From: Gracilimonas sp.
Lineage (GTDB): Bacteria > Bacteroidota > Rhodothermia > Balneolales > Balneolaceae
Assembly: GCF_014762685.1 (NCBI RefSeq)
Contig: NZ_JABURM010000005.1
Span: 992,001 to 1,056,000, forward strand
Direction of reading: 5' to 3'
Length of the DNA stretch: 64,000 bases
Every line of letters starts with the position of its first letter. Position 1 is the stretch's first letter. Both the position numbers and the translations under genes were made by a program. Below the pieces are notes generated by a model. That model searched no databases and was not told the origin of the DNA. It worked only from the letters and a program-made list of their open reading frames with translations. Below are positions 43,575-52,069 of the stretch, one piece after another.

Positions 43575-44825
43575 TTAAAATATTTCATCCATCACGTTAT
43601 CCACTGTTTTCAAGTCCAGTGATTTTAGGTACTGCATAGTCGTTTTTACGCTCTTATGGCCCAATAGCATCATCATCTTATAGGGTGGGATCTCACGGTC
43701 ATTCACCCCGTATTGAGCAAAGGAGTGCCGGGCCACATGCATACTAATATCTTCATCAATTCCAGCCATTTTTGCAATTTCCTTGAGGCCACTGAGTCGC
43801 TTGTCATTATCCTGCCCATTCACAACGGCATTCCAGGTGCTGATCTGCTTCCGGATGGCATCAGGTTGTTTGCGTTGCTCCTTACTTAGCGATGAAAGGA
43901 AAGGGAAAATGTATCCGTTATTATCTTCATCCTTGTAACGCTCCAAAATAGCCCGTGCGCCGTCCTTAATCGGAATACTGATGTCAGTGCCCGTTTTATT
44001 CATTTGGTATGTGAGGCGCCCATCCCTGACGTTCTCCCAGCGTAATTCAGCTACATCACCGAAGCGCATGCCACAAAAATAGAAACTGAGTAGAAAGGCA
44101 TTGCGTGCGTGCCAAAGATTAGTGCCGGCCTGGAGTTCCAGCTTCTCAATGGCCGTGATCTGTTCCAGTGAGAGCTTGGTCTTGGTAACATCCTTGTTCT
44201 TCTTAGGCATGCTGAACTCTTTGCTTTCAACTGGGTTGCTGGGTATCAGCTTGGCTAAGACTGCCTTGTCCAATATGGCCTTGATAGCAGCAAAGTTCTT
44301 TTGAATGGTCGAGGCCTTGTTTCCATACTTACGTTGCAGGTGATCAACCAACCGATTCAGGAAGTCAGGATCGATCAGGTTGAAGGGCAGATGATTGGAG
44401 CCGTGGAAGTCCTTCACCTTGTTGATAGCTACCTTGTTCTGCTTCCAGCTGTAAAAGCTCTTATCCTTGATGGCCTTCTGGTATTCATCAGCAAAGACAA
44501 AGAAGTTATCCTTGCTGGCATACTCGAGCTTCTTCTTAATAGCATCGGCACTGGCTCGCTTCTCTCTGAACAACACACGGCCAGCCTGTTCAGCATCCGA
44601 CCTGATAATGTCCAGCTCCTGATTAAGGTGATTTACTTCTTTCTTGTTACGGCTGTAACTTTTCCGGACCTCTTCTTTATCAGGGTTCCAGTCCCTTGGC
44701 TTGATCCGGATACCGGTATTCATGTACTTCTTCTTCCGGTCAAGGGTAATCCGTAGATAGACAGGACAAAATCCACGGTTATCAGGACGATCTTCTCTGA
44801 GATAGAACTTAAATGTTGCAGGCAT
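43575..44825 (-). CDS. Tyrosine integrase with Arm-DNA-binding domain
   Basis: A 416-residue site-specific recombinase. The N-terminus (FYLREDRPDNRGFCPVYLRI, NTGIRIKPRDWNP) is the Arm-DNA-bind_5 domain of Bacteroidota integrases, then a SAM-like core-binding domain (about 105-200). In the catalytic domain the Arg lies in CGMRFGDVAEL, HVARHSFA supplies H and R, LGHKS follows, and the nucleophile is Y399 in TTMQYLKSL. All key residues are present. ATG at 44825 is preferred over TTG at 44831. It lies next to the right attachment site. Confidence 0.93.
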   Translation of the reverse strand: MPATFKFYLREDRPDNRGFCPVYLRITLDRKKKYMNTGIRIKPRDWNPDKEEVRKSYSRNKKEVNHLNQELDIIRSDAEQAGRVLFREKRASADAIKKKLEYASKDNFFVFADEYQKAIKDKSFYSWKQNKVAINKVKDFHGSNHLPFNLIDPDFLNRLVDHLQRKYGNKASTIQKNFAAIKAILDKAVLAKLIPSNPVESKEFSMPKKNKDVTKTKLSLEQITAIEKLELQAGTNLWHARNAFLLSFYFCGMRFGDVAELRWENVRDGRLTYQMNKTGTDISIPIKDGARAILERYKDEDNNGYIFPFLSSLSKEQRKQPDAIRKQISTWNAVVNGQDNDKRLSGLKEIAKMAGIDEDISMHVARHSFAQYGVNDREIPPYKMMMLLGHKSVKTTMQYLKSLDLKTVDNVMDEIF

Positions 44826-44848
44826 TTTCAATAAGGTTTATTACAAGT

Positions 44849-44888
44849 GTTCCACCAATATAATAATTTGGTAGAACATTGGTAGAAC
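44849..44888. promoter_or_regulatory. Right integrase arm-type sites
   Basis: Two direct copies of GGTAGAAC (44870-44877 and 44881-44888), 11 bases apart as at the left end, plus a one-mismatch inverted copy at 44849-44856. The pair lies about 115 bases from the right core. Confidence 0.65.
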
Positions 44889-44938
44889 AATATTTACACT
44901 TTGCAGTATATCAGTATTAAACCTAGATTGAATAAAAC

Positions 44939-44958
44939 GGCTATTAAAGGCTATTTAA
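44939..44958. repeat. Tandem 10-mers near the right end
   Basis: GGCTATTAAA directly followed by GGCTATTTAA. A related GGCTATCTAT lies in the left-end terminator stem. It may bind the excisionase or a host factor, but this is inferred. Confidence 0.4.
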
Positions 44959-45004
44959 TGCGTTTTCGTATATCTTCACTAATACCCCTATTACATACTT
45001 AGAG

Positions 45005-45021
45005 TCCCACCTTTGGTACTT
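45005..45021. repeat. Right attachment site (att)
   Basis: TCCCACCTTTGGTACTT, the second copy of the tRNA-Leu 3' end. Confidence 0.92.
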
Positions 45022-45023
45022 AA

Positions 45024-45056
45024 AAGCCCTGCAGTAATACTGCAGGGCTTTTTTTA
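45024..45056 (+). terminator. Displaced terminator of tRNA-Leu
   Basis: A perfect 12-bp stem AAGCCCTGCAGT / ACTGCAGGGCTT with loop AAT and a T run, starting three bases after the right att copy. In the empty site it would directly follow the tRNA. Confidence 0.85.
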
Positions 45057-45171
45057 TTAATAACACTTTCTTCGGGAACATTTAGCTCGGTTAATATTAT
45101 AAGTTTATAATAAATCTGTAACATTGAGTACCCCACGCTACTCTTGTTAATAAAAAAAAGAAGGTGCTGAG

Positions 45172-45756
45172 ATGGTCAAATACTTAATTTTCTGTGTTTT
45201 TGTAGCTGCAAGCTATATCGTGTATTCAACATTTCCGGTCAATCACGGTCCCGGTAAAATGGCAAAAGAAGAGCCTGTTATAGAACGATTAACATGGCAG
45301 GAGCCCTTTACATTTAAAGGTGCGACGTTTACCCCCAAACGTGTTATTGAAGGCGAAGTTCGTGTTTTGAAAAGAAAACGATATTTCTTCGATTCTTTTT
45401 CAAAATATTCTCCTGTTGACGCAATGGTAGGCTGGAATGAACTCTCTGACAATCGCAATCTGGATTATATTTTCTACACGCTCGGAGATCGATCTTCTAA
45501 TTTGGATTTAACCCGCCCGCCGCTCCCGGTACCTAAAATTTATGGGGAAAGTGACTTGTGGCATTTCATTCCTTCCACATCTGAAATCGATACAAAGCTT
45601 AAATCACTCCGTAACGGACATATTATTAAGGTTAAAGGGTTGCTCGTAGACATTTCAAATGATTCCGATTTCACCTTTACCACTGAAACGACCTTGACAG
45701 AACTTAGCAATAAGGAAGGTTTTGTTATCTGGGTTGAAGACTTTCAAATCCGATAA
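45172..45756 (+). CDS. Membrane-anchored or exported protein, unknown
   Basis: A 194-residue protein with one N-terminal hydrophobic helix (3-19) and a soluble remainder that faces the periplasm. FDSFSKYSPVDAMVGWNELS, FYTLGDRSS and LRNGHIIKVKGLLVDIS are the most distinctive stretches, and I link none to a named family with confidence. ATG at 45172 has AAGGTG upstream. First chromosomal gene after the element. Confidence 0.7.
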   Translation: MVKYLIFCVFVAASYIVYSTFPVNHGPGKMAKEEPVIERLTWQEPFTFKGATFTPKRVIEGEVRVLKRKRYFFDSFSKYSPVDAMVGWNELSDNRNLDYIFYTLGDRSSNLDLTRPPLPVPKIYGESDLWHFIPSTSEIDTKLKSLRNGHIIKVKGLLVDISNDSDFTFTTETTLTELSNKEGFVIWVEDFQIR

Positions 45757-45874
45757 TAATAAATGTAAGTTCTTTGTTGATTGTATTATCGCCAAAAATT
45801 ATTTTATCGTACTTTCACAAGGAAAATTAGTATTAGTCTTTGTGAGTTAAACGTTAATATAATTCGGGTCTTAT

Positions 45875-46108
45875 ATGTCTGACAAACAAAAGGGTACGGT
45901 AAAGTGGTTTCATAACACAAAAGGTTATGGTTTTATAAGTACAGATAAAGGTGAAGATGCCTTTGTTCATTATTCTGAAATTCAAGCCGATGGTTTTAAA
46001 AAATTAAGACGAGGTGAAGAAGTTGAGTTTTTATTGGATGAAGGGGATAAAGGATTGCACGCAAAAGAAGTGGTTTCACTTAACCCTATAGAAGAGCAGG
46101 CAGACTGA
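45875..46108 (+). CDS. Cold-shock domain protein
   Basis: A 77-residue CspA-type single-stranded nucleic-acid-binding protein. RNP1 is KGYGFIS and RNP2 DAFVHYS; the N-terminus [14 protein letters not shown] is typical. It acts as an RNA chaperone. The 118-base leader upstream could be a structured 5' UTR, as for other csp genes, but I see no clear hairpin. The next gene follows after seven bases. Confidence 0.95.
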   Translation: MSDKQKGTVKWFHNTKGYGFISTDKGEDAFVHYSEIQADGFKKLRRGEEVEFLLDEGDKGLHAKEVVSLNPIEEQAD

Positions 46109-46115
46109 ATTATAG

Positions 46116-46436
46116 ATGAAATGGCTTAAAGATGCCTATTTGGATGTTGTTATACTGCTGTTTATCGTTTTATTTGCGGTATATACAACTAACGTTCTTG
46201 AAGTAATACTGTGGGTATATACTTCTCTCCTGCTGTTAAGTAAAGTGCTTGCTATTTTTATGCCTTCTCTTCAACGAAAAGCAAACAAATCTTCAGCCCC
46301 GCCGTTATTTTACCATATTATTTATGCGTTAACCGTAGCAATATTCTTTTATATAGCTAAATACTATTTAGCTGGAGCTTGGTTAATAATTTGGATCATT
46401 TCGGTGATTAGCTTTTCTTATATAAAAAAGAAGTGA
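46116..46436 (+). CDS. Small four-helix membrane protein
   Basis: A 106-residue inner-membrane protein with about four hydrophobic helices (9-28, 30-50, 64-82, 86-102) and a basic C-terminus (SYIKKK). No motif. It lies seven bases after the cold-shock gene and so is probably co-transcribed. Function unknown. Confidence 0.72.
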   Translation: MKWLKDAYLDVVILLFIVLFAVYTTNVLEVILWVYTSLLLLSKVLAIFMPSLQRKANKSSAPPLFYHIIYALTVAIFFYIAKYYLAGAWLIIWIISVISFSYIKKK

Positions 46437-46467
46437 AAATATAAATCTTTAGCAGTCTATAGTTAAA

Positions 46468-47097
46468 TTGAAGTTTAAAGCAGTATCCAAGTTTTTATTT
46501 TTGATGTGTTCTCTTATTCTTATCGGCTCCCAAGGCTCCGAATTGACAGCACAGATACAAACAACCAGTACTTATTCTACACCGGATTATCGTTACTCTG
46601 TATGGGGAGGATATTCCGGAAACTCAGTTCGCTTTCTGGGGAAAACCAGGGATTCTCAAACCCAGATTTTTGCCTTCGGTTACCAACATAAAATCCAGCA
46701 ATACTCTCCGGATAGAATCCTTTGGTACACCATCGATTTCATTCCATACATCCATTTTGATTACCCTAAAAGAGATGAAAACGACCGCAGGGTTGCAAGA
46801 TCAGGTTTTGGTTTTTCACCAGTTGGATTTTCAATGACCAACAATATCTCCAGGATGTTTTCTCCCTATTTACAAACCTCCGGTGGTATTATTTATATGG
46901 AAGATAATTTCCCGACAGATAGAGCACGGAGCTTAAACTTCACTTTCGACATCACATTGGGCAACAGTATTTATCTGAATAATCATGCCTCTTTGTCTTT
47001 CGGTTATAAATTTCACCATATTTCAAATGCAGAAACCGGTAAAGAAAACCCCGGACTGGACTCTAACTTTCTTTTCATAACTATTTCTATTCAATAA
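46468..47097 (+). CDS. Acyloxyacyl hydrolase, PagL-like lipid A deacylase
   Basis: A 209-residue outer-membrane beta-barrel enzyme candidate with a signal peptide (about 1-29, LTAQ). The C-terminal block FGYKFHHISNAETGKENPGLDS matches the PagL catalytic region: H184 and S186 in HxSN, and an acidic residue (D198) at the expected Glu position. PagL removes an acyl chain from lipid A. The start is TTG at 46468, needed to keep the signal peptide's basic N-terminus. Confidence 0.8.
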   Translation: MKFKAVSKFLFLMCSLILIGSQGSELTAQIQTTSTYSTPDYRYSVWGGYSGNSVRFLGKTRDSQTQIFAFGYQHKIQQYSPDRILWYTIDFIPYIHFDYPKRDENDRRVARSGFGFSPVGFSMTNNISRMFSPYLQTSGGIIYMEDNFPTDRARSLNFTFDITLGNSIYLNNHASLSFGYKFHHISNAETGKENPGLDSNFLFITISIQ

Positions 47098-47103
47098 GTT
47101 TCT

Positions 47104-47634
47104 ATGAGCATCAAAGCTAATATCAAAACCTCAAAAGGCACCATTCAAATTCACCTTTTCACAGAAAGAGCACCTAAAACCGTAGCCAATTTTGTTAATC
47201 TTGCCTCCCGCGGTTACTTCAATAATATAAGTTTTCATCGCGTTATCAATGATTTCATGATTCAGGGCGGATGCCCTAATGGGGATGGTCGCGGCGGCCC
47301 AGGCTATAAGTTTGAAGATGAATTCCATGATGAACTAACCCACGATGAACCGGGTAAAGTCTCGATGGCTAATGCAGGCCCTAATACCAATGGAAGTCAA
47401 TTTTTCATTACCCACGTTCCAACTCCCTGGCTGGATGGAAAACATACTGTTTTTGGGGAAGTATCGTCAGCCAAAGATCAGGATATTGTGAATTCTATTT
47501 CCCAAGGCGACCAAATTGAAACGGTGAATTTAGAAGGGGAATATGAAGAACTACTTCGTAAAATTGATGAAGTACATTACTGGAATGAAACGCTGGATGA
47601 ACAATTTGAAAACCTGAAACCGGCAGCTATCTGA
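47104..47634 (+). CDS. Cyclophilin-type peptidyl-prolyl isomerase
   Basis: A 176-residue cytoplasmic cyclophilin. Catalytic and binding stretches [30 protein letters not shown] and [12 protein letters not shown] are intact. The C-terminal acidic helix ([16 protein letters not shown]) is an extension beyond the minimal fold. No signal peptide. Follows the PagL-like gene by six bases. Confidence 0.95.
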   Translation: MSIKANIKTSKGTIQIHLFTERAPKTVANFVNLASRGYFNNISFHRVINDFMIQGGCPNGDGRGGPGYKFEDEFHDELTHDEPGKVSMANAGPNTNGSQFFITHVPTPWLDGKHTVFGEVSSAKDQDIVNSISQGDQIETVNLEGEYEELLRKIDEVHYWNETLDEQFENLKPAAI

Positions 47635-47744
47635 TATTCAGGGATTTATTTCACACTCCTGCAAAAAATAAGCTTAACTTTTTTCTTTTTTGATCGTAGA
47701 GGGTTTCGAAAAGCTGAGTATAAAAACCTACACTTTCTATAGCT

Positions 47745-49220
47745 ATGATCAAGCGTATTATACCACTCATTGTTTTTTTAGCAGGAAGTTTTCTTCTTCC
47801 AAATTATGCAATTGCTCAAGAATCCGGGGACAATCTTAAATATCGAAAATGGAGAATTACCATCTTCCCTCCTCTCAGTACTAATGGTATTGAAGCTCCA
47901 AATTATACTGCAAAATACTCCATAAATATGCTGGCCGGTTATCACGGGGGTTTAGATGGAGGTGAAATAGGCGGTTTGGTTAATTTCACAAAACATTATG
48001 CCCACGGTTTTCAATTGGCAGGATTAGGGAATATATCAGGTGGAGATATAGCAGGCGTAAACATAGCCGGGCTGGGAAACATATCAAGGGAAGAAATGGC
48101 CGGTATTCAGGTTGCAGGTTTAACCAATATCTCTGGGGATGATCTGGAAGGAATTCAGGTTGCAGGAGCGTTTAATATTGCCGGTGATGAGTCAAGTGGT
48201 CTCCAGTTCTCAGGGATTGGCAATGTAGCCAAAGGTGATCTCGAAGGTCTTCAGGGAGCCGGTATCCTAAATGCTGCCTGGGGTGATATCTCAGGATTAC
48301 AGGCGGCGGGTGTTGCAAACATAGCCAAAGAAGACGTGGAAGGATTACAGGCCGCAGGTATTTTTAATTTTGCAGGAGCCAATATATCAGGGTTACAGGC
48401 CTCCGGTGCCGCTAATATTGCATTTGGTGATATTGAAGGTTTAATGGTATCGGGTGGAGTAAATGTGGCTCAAAAAAATGCCAGTGGATTATTAATAGCA
48501 GGCGGACTGAACATTGCACAAAACCTGGAAGGAGCTTCTATTTCAGGCGGAGCCAACATCGCCCGCGATTTGAATGGGCTGCAATTCGCCGGTTTACTTA
48601 ATGCCTCACAAACGGCAACGGGGCTGCAAATTGGCGTTATAAACGTAGCTAAAGAATTCGAAGGAGTTCCCATCGGGATTATCAGCTATTATGGCAATGG
48701 GCGTAAAAATATAGATGTCCGCTTCTCCGATGGAGGATTCACAGATATTGGACTTACTTTAGGTACTCATCGCGTATATAACTCAGCATTATTTGGCTAC
48801 AACACTCTTTTGGACCGTGATGTTTACCGGATCGGACTGGCGGTAGGACTTGAGAAAAATATTCAGGATTCTTTTAAAAACTGGCAGGACGAAACAATGT
48901 ATGTAAACCAGGAATTTGCCATTACTCATCAGTTTGAAAATGAATGGTCTAATGATTTGAATCTTATCTACTCTTATAAATTCTTATTGGGTAAGCGATT
49001 TGCAGATGGATTCTCTATCTATGGAGGGCCTGCTTTTAATGCACAAGTAACGCGCGTAAACGAAGCAGAAGACTATACTTGGTATAGTTTATGGTCACCG
49101 AAAAGAAAAGGCCGTAAATATCAATTCTGGGTTGGATTTACTGCAGGAATTCGTCTCTTTAAACAAAAAGCACCTGCACGATTCAGGGACGAATTTGACA
49201 ATTGGAAACTGGACTGGTAG
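47745..49220 (+). CDS. Surface protein with 16-residue repeats (LA_2272-like)
   Basis: A 491-residue exported protein with a signal peptide ending AIAQE (about 25). Residues 76-310 hold about fifteen tandem units, mostly exactly 16 residues, such as AGLTNISGDDLEGIQV. An Asn-Ile/Val lies at positions 5-6 and a Gly-Leu/Ile-Gln near the end; the last units shrink to 15 and 14. The regularity implies a beta-solenoid. The C-terminal 170 residues look like an outer-membrane barrel end. It resembles the LA_2272 surface-repeat proteins first named in Leptospira. Function unknown. Confidence 0.82.
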   Translation: MIKRIIPLIVFLAGSFLLPNYAIAQESGDNLKYRKWRITIFPPLSTNGIEAPNYTAKYSINMLAGYHGGLDGGEIGGLVNFTKHYAHGFQLAGLGNISGGDIAGVNIAGLGNISREEMAGIQVAGLTNISGDDLEGIQVAGAFNIAGDESSGLQFSGIGNVAKGDLEGLQGAGILNAAWGDISGLQAAGVANIAKEDVEGLQAAGIFNFAGANISGLQASGAANIAFGDIEGLMVSGGVNVAQKNASGLLIAGGLNIAQNLEGASISGGANIARDLNGLQFAGLLNASQTATGLQIGVINVAKEFEGVPIGIISYYGNGRKNIDVRFSDGGFTDIGLTLGTHRVYNSALFGYNTLLDRDVYRIGLAVGLEKNIQDSFKNWQDETMYVNQEFAITHQFENEWSNDLNLIYSYKFLLGKRFADGFSIYGGPAFNAQVTRVNEAEDYTWYSLWSPKRKGRKYQFWVGFTAGIRLFKQKAPARFRDEFDNWKLDW

Positions 49221-49346
49221 AATCTAACACTATCAATAACAACTTCCTCCGTCTGGAATTAAAATTATTTTTCTATATCCAAACTAAAGCTGCTTTCGAA
49301 CTGTTAATTAATTTGTCGATATTATCAAAAACAAACAATTACTGTT

Positions 49347-49925
49347 ATGAAATATGCAGCTTTATTAGGAGTGCTTGCTGTCGCCACCTTTCTTGCCTTT
49401 AGTTTCTTTAAAACTGATTCTTCAATTTCTGAAAATCATACCGGCACTGAATTAGCTGGAATTCACAAAACTGAGCGGGATACTCTTCCTGAAAATGAAT
49501 ACCCTTTCCAAAAAACTGACTCGGAATGGAAGGAAATTCTAACTTCGAAAGAGTATCGAATATTACGAGACCGCGGAACTGAACTGCCGTATGTGAACGA
49601 ATACAATAATAATAAGCGCGAGGGTATTTATGTATGTGCCGGTTGTGGACAAAAACTCTACAGTTCGGAACATAAATATAACAGTGGAACCGGATGGCCA
49701 AGCTTCTGGCAGCCTATTGCTGATTCATTGGTAAGTGAACGTGAGGATAACAGATATTTTATGCCGCAAGTTGAAATTGTATGCTCTAATTGCGGAGGAC
49801 ATCTGGGACATGTTTTTTCTGATGGGCCGGAACCTACCGGCCTCCGCTACTGCATGAATTCTGCAGCTATGACATTCATAGAAAAAGAAGACATAACAAC
49901 TGATGAAGATAATGGCACTATGTAA
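49347..49925 (+). CDS. msrB: Peptide-methionine (R)-S-oxide reductase MsrB, exported
   Basis: A 192-residue repair enzyme that reduces methionine-R-sulfoxide. Zinc-site cysteines are C97/C100 (CAGC) and C146/C149 (CSNC), and the catalytic C169 is in LRYCMNSAAM. A hydrophobic N-terminal helix (3-20) exports or anchors it, so it would protect envelope proteins. Domain is full length. Confidence 0.94.
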   Translation: MKYAALLGVLAVATFLAFSFFKTDSSISENHTGTELAGIHKTERDTLPENEYPFQKTDSEWKEILTSKEYRILRDRGTELPYVNEYNNNKREGIYVCAGCGQKLYSSEHKYNSGTGWPSFWQPIADSLVSEREDNRYFMPQVEIVCSNCGGHLGHVFSDGPEPTGLRYCMNSAAMTFIEKEDITTDEDNGTM

Positions 49926-50009
49926 GTTGTTAATTATTGAAACTATTTGGATAATGAGGCGTCTTAAAACAGATGCCTTTTTTATTATCTCAAATTTTAA
50001 CAAATCGTT

Positions 50010-50540
50010 ATGAACTCCAAAGCTACTATTCTCCAAAAAGCTGAATTCAATCCAAAAATCAAAACATACATCCTATGGTACGGGGCGTTGATTTGTACTA
50101 TTACGGTTATTTTGATACCGTTAATCCCCATTTGGCTGCTTATCGCCTCCATTTATTTGAAACGATATTTTGAACGGCTGGAGTGTGAACTGACTACACG
50201 ATCACTTCGGTTTAAAAAAGGATATATATTCCATACGGAAAGAACGATTCCTTTGGATAAAATCCAGGATCTAACTTTTAAAGAAGGTCCCCTTCTGAAA
50301 TATTTTGGACTAAGTATTTTAAAAATTGAGACGGCCGGCAATACCGGGCAAGGAAGCTCTGACCTGTCCCTTATTGGAATTATTGATGCTTTTGAATTCC
50401 GAAATAAAGTTTTTGAACAACGGGATAAAGTAACGTATAACAGTGGAGCCTCTTCTACAGCAAGCACCGATTCTGTTGCAGAAATACTGAAAGAAATCAG
50501 GGATTCAATTAAAAGAATTGAGGAGAAATATTTAGCCTGA
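50010..50540 (+). CDS. Bacterial PH-domain membrane protein (YdbS-like)
   Basis: A 176-residue protein with two membrane helices (about 19-48) followed by a bacterial PH domain (CELTTRSLRFKKGYIFHTER, TIPLDKIQDLTFKEGPL, then LSILKIETAG). The C-terminus is a charged helix (EILKEIRDSIKRIEEKYL), probably an oligomerisation coil. Family members are membrane proteins of unclear role. Starts at ATG 50010; 40 bases before the desaturase gene. Confidence 0.85.
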   Translation: MNSKATILQKAEFNPKIKTYILWYGALICTITVILIPLIPIWLLIASIYLKRYFERLECELTTRSLRFKKGYIFHTERTIPLDKIQDLTFKEGPLLKYFGLSILKIETAGNTGQGSSDLSLIGIIDAFEFRNKVFEQRDKVTYNSGASSTASTDSVAEILKEIRDSIKRIEEKYLA

Positions 50541-50580
50541 AATTTCCTTCTCAAGTAAATCAGTTTTTAAAAATGATCAA

Positions 50581-52056
50581 ATGAATATTTCTGTAATTGG
50601 TGCCGGTTTGGGGGGGTTATCTGTCTCCTGCCTGCTCGCAGCCGCCGGGCACGAGGTTGAGGTGTTTGAAAAAAACAGTGGTGTTGGAGGAAAAATGAAT
50701 CAGCTTGAAGCAAAAGGCTTTCGATTTGATACCGGCCCCAGCCTGCTCACCATGCCCTTTGTATTGGAAAAACTGTTCGCAGAATGTAATACAAAAATGG
50801 ATGATTATTTGGAACTGGTCTCCCTTGAACCTATTTGCAGATATTTCTATCCGGATGGCATCGTTTTTGATAATTTTGAAGATAAAACGGCTGCTCTTAA
50901 AGAAATTGAAGCCATTGCTCCGGAAGATGCAAATGCCTATCGCAACTTCCTTGATTATGCTGAGTCTCTCTACCTAAAAACAGCAGATGCTTTTATTTTC
51001 AACCCGCTTTATGGTATCCGGGATTTGAAGGAGGTTGATCTGCTCAGCTTTTTTGGGATTGATGCTTTTACCACCGTTAGCAAAAGGGTTGATCGTGAGT
51101 TTCAATCAACTTATTTAAGAAAATTTTTCAAACGGTTCACAACCTATAACGGTTCTTCGCCTTTCCTTGCCCCTGCAACACTGAATGTAATTCCTCATGT
51201 TGAAATCAATCAAGGCGGATATTACGTAAAAGGAGGCCTGTTTAAAGTTGCTGAAGCGCTTTATAAACTCGCACAATCACTGGGCATTGAATTTCATTTT
51301 GATCAGGAAATAAAGTCCATTCTTGTGGAAGAGAATCGGGCAACAGGTATCCGGCTCAAAAATAACAAAGTCATCCAAACTGATTTGGTCGTCTCCAACA
51401 GTGATGCTACCGAAACCATTGCTCATTTACTCCCTGACTCTTATATATCACCCCGTAAAAAAAAGAAAGCCATATCGATCGAGCCTTCCTGCTCCGGCTT
51501 TGTATTACTGTTAGGAATTGATAAAAAGTATGAGCAATTGGTACACCATAATGTTTTCTTTTCTGAAGATTATGAACATGAATTTAGCCAGATTTTCAAT
51601 CATAAAGTAATGCCTGACGATCCGACTATCTACATTGCCAATACTTCTTATACTGATCCCGATCATGCTCCTGAAGGCGGATCCAATCTGTTTATTTTGG
51701 TAAACGCTCCCTATTTATCTGATAATTACCTGTGGGAAGAACAGGGAGAGAAATATGGCGACAAAATCATCCAAGAGTTAGAAAAGCGTGGGTTAAATAA
51801 TTTTTCGGATCATATTCTTTTTAGAAAAAGCATTAACCCTCAAGACTTTTATCAAAAATACCTGTCAAACAAAGGGAGTATTTACGGTACCTCTTCGAAT
51901 AATAAATTCTCAGCCTTTCTCAGACCACGCAATAAATCCACAAATATTGATAAGCTTTACTTTGTAGGTGGCTCAACTCATCCGGGCGGTGGTATTCCAC
52001 TTGTTATTCAGTCAGCTTTTAATGCAATGCAGTTAATTAGAAGATATGAAAATTAA
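50581..52056 (+). CDS. Phytoene desaturase/CrtI-family flavoenzyme
   Basis: A 491-residue FAD-dependent oxidase of the carotenoid desaturase family. The dinucleotide motif is IGAGLGGLSVSCLLAAAGH at the N-terminus with VFEKNSGVGGK, and the C-terminal family signature is GGSTHPGGGIPLVIQSAFNA. It could be a phytoene desaturase, a hydroxycarotenoid 3,4-desaturase (CrtD) or a ketolase-type relative; sequence alone does not settle this. No other carotenoid gene is adjacent. Confidence 0.88.
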   Translation: MNISVIGAGLGGLSVSCLLAAAGHEVEVFEKNSGVGGKMNQLEAKGFRFDTGPSLLTMPFVLEKLFAECNTKMDDYLELVSLEPICRYFYPDGIVFDNFEDKTAALKEIEAIAPEDANAYRNFLDYAESLYLKTADAFIFNPLYGIRDLKEVDLLSFFGIDAFTTVSKRVDREFQSTYLRKFFKRFTTYNGSSPFLAPATLNVIPHVEINQGGYYVKGGLFKVAEALYKLAQSLGIEFHFDQEIKSILVEENRATGIRLKNNKVIQTDLVVSNSDATETIAHLLPDSYISPRKKKKAISIEPSCSGFVLLLGIDKKYEQLVHHNVFFSEDYEHEFSQIFNHKVMPDDPTIYIANTSYTDPDHAPEGGSNLFILVNAPYLSDNYLWEEQGEKYGDKIIQELEKRGLNNFSDHILFRKSINPQDFYQKYLSNKGSIYGTSSNNKFSAFLRPRNKSTNIDKLYFVGGSTHPGGGIPLVIQSAFNAMQLIRRYEN

Positions 52057-52069
52057 AGGGCAAACATTT

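Larger units (their letters stand above)
35764..45021 (-). mobile_element. Integrated phage-satellite-like element in tRNA-Leu
   Basis: About 9.24 kb bounded by a 17-bp direct repeat (35764-35780 and 45005-45021). All genes run on the minus strand, from a tyrosine integrase at the right end to terminase at the left. It encodes integrase, RadC-like protein, excisionase-like protein, replication protein, a tail-terminator-like protein, a tail-tip fragment and both terminase subunits. It has no recognisable capsid, portal, tail tube, tape measure, holin or lysin. That content fits a satellite or a strongly decayed prophage. Base composition seems slightly richer in G+C than the flanks. Confidence 0.85.

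Noticed and set aside
44301-44756. 151-residue plus-strand frame opposite the integrase
   Set aside because: It is fully antisense to a conserved integrase, has no family likeness and no start context.
35764-45021. Calling the element an intact prophage
   Set aside because: Terminase and tail-related genes are present, but no capsid, portal, tail tube, tape measure or lysis gene is recognisable in 9.2 kb.
48000-48670. CRISPR-like or DNA tandem repeat
   Set aside because: The periodicity is at the protein level (16 codons) with varied DNA, inside one long coding frame.
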